A stretch of DNA of 5,064 bases from Methylocapsa sp. (GTDB lineage Bacteria > Pseudomonadota > Alphaproteobacteria > Rhizobiales > Beijerinckiaceae): NCBI GenBank assembly GCA_003162995.1, contig PLUZ01000551.1:1-5064 (forward strand), read 5' to 3'. Shown in pieces: positions 4,988-5,064 of the stretch; within the stretch, counting starts at the first letter, position 1, and each line of letters starts with the position of its first letter. The position numbers and the translations under genes were made by a program. The notes under the pieces were generated by a model, which saw nothing but the letters and a program-made list of their open reading frames with translations, made no database searches and was not told the DNA's origin.

Positions 4988-5064
4988 ATGGCGACAGGTG
5001 ATTCTACTTTGCTGTTCGACGGTCAAACCAGTTACGTCGAGATTGCCGACAGTGCAGATTTCAG
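4988..5064 (+). CDS. LamG / concanavalin A-like domain protein, 5' end only
   Basis: The gene begins at ATG 4988, with GAGG 5 bases upstream, and runs off the window after 25 full codons. The visible peptide, MATGDSTLLFDG followed by QTSYVEIADSADF, matches the opening strand of LamG-type jellyroll domains, in which a pattern like 'L.FDG..dYVeIpdS.dfs' is typical. Such domains usually bind carbohydrate or mediate adhesion and often sit in large multidomain proteins. The domain begins almost at residue 7, with no signal peptide before it, so export by a classical route is not indicated. The rest of the architecture cannot be seen. The gene is divergent from the metallophosphoesterase, 250 bases from its preferred start. 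Confidence 0.7.
   Translation, partial: MATGDSTLLFDGQTSYVEIADSADF

Overview
This is a moderately GC-rich bacterial window, most likely from a proteobacterium and plausibly an alphaproteobacterium. That placement rests on my recollection of similar protein types and on codon choice, not on a marker gene. I see no rRNA, tRNA, CRISPR array or intact insertion sequence.

Left to right: positions 1-367 hold no gene but several inverted repeats, including a long, nearly perfect hairpin at 170-225. At 368-437 lies a short, diverged copy of the 3' end of an amidohydrolase gene. Next come two minus-strand genes that look like one operon, read right to left: an amidohydrolase of the ACMSD / gamma-resorcylate decarboxylase type (1578-2717), then an alpha/beta hydrolase of the homoserine O-acetyltransferase (MetX)-like type (463-1533). 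A strong ribosome binding site and an 18-bp palindromic operator-like site precede the amidohydrolase. The pair looks catabolic, with metal-dependent C-C or C-N bond cleavage plus an ester/acyl hydrolase, but the substrate cannot be read from the sequence.

Positions 2718-3252 are intergenic, with a perfect 18-bp tandem duplication and possible promoter elements. They lead into a plus-strand membrane protein of the CDP-archaeol synthase (CarS, DUF46) family (3253-3750). Its 3' end overlaps by 36 bp the 3' end of a convergent minus-strand calcineurin-like metallophosphoesterase (3715-4737). After a divergent intergenic region, a plus-strand gene starts at 4988 and runs off the window. Its first 25 codons look like the opening strand of a LamG / concanavalin A-like domain.

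The most notable item is the amidohydrolase 3' remnant. The hydrolase gene now sits between an intact amidohydrolase gene and a 64-bp, about 89% identical piece of a second one. This points to a former gene array that was reduced by deletion or recombination. I see no convincing new multi-gene system in the window.
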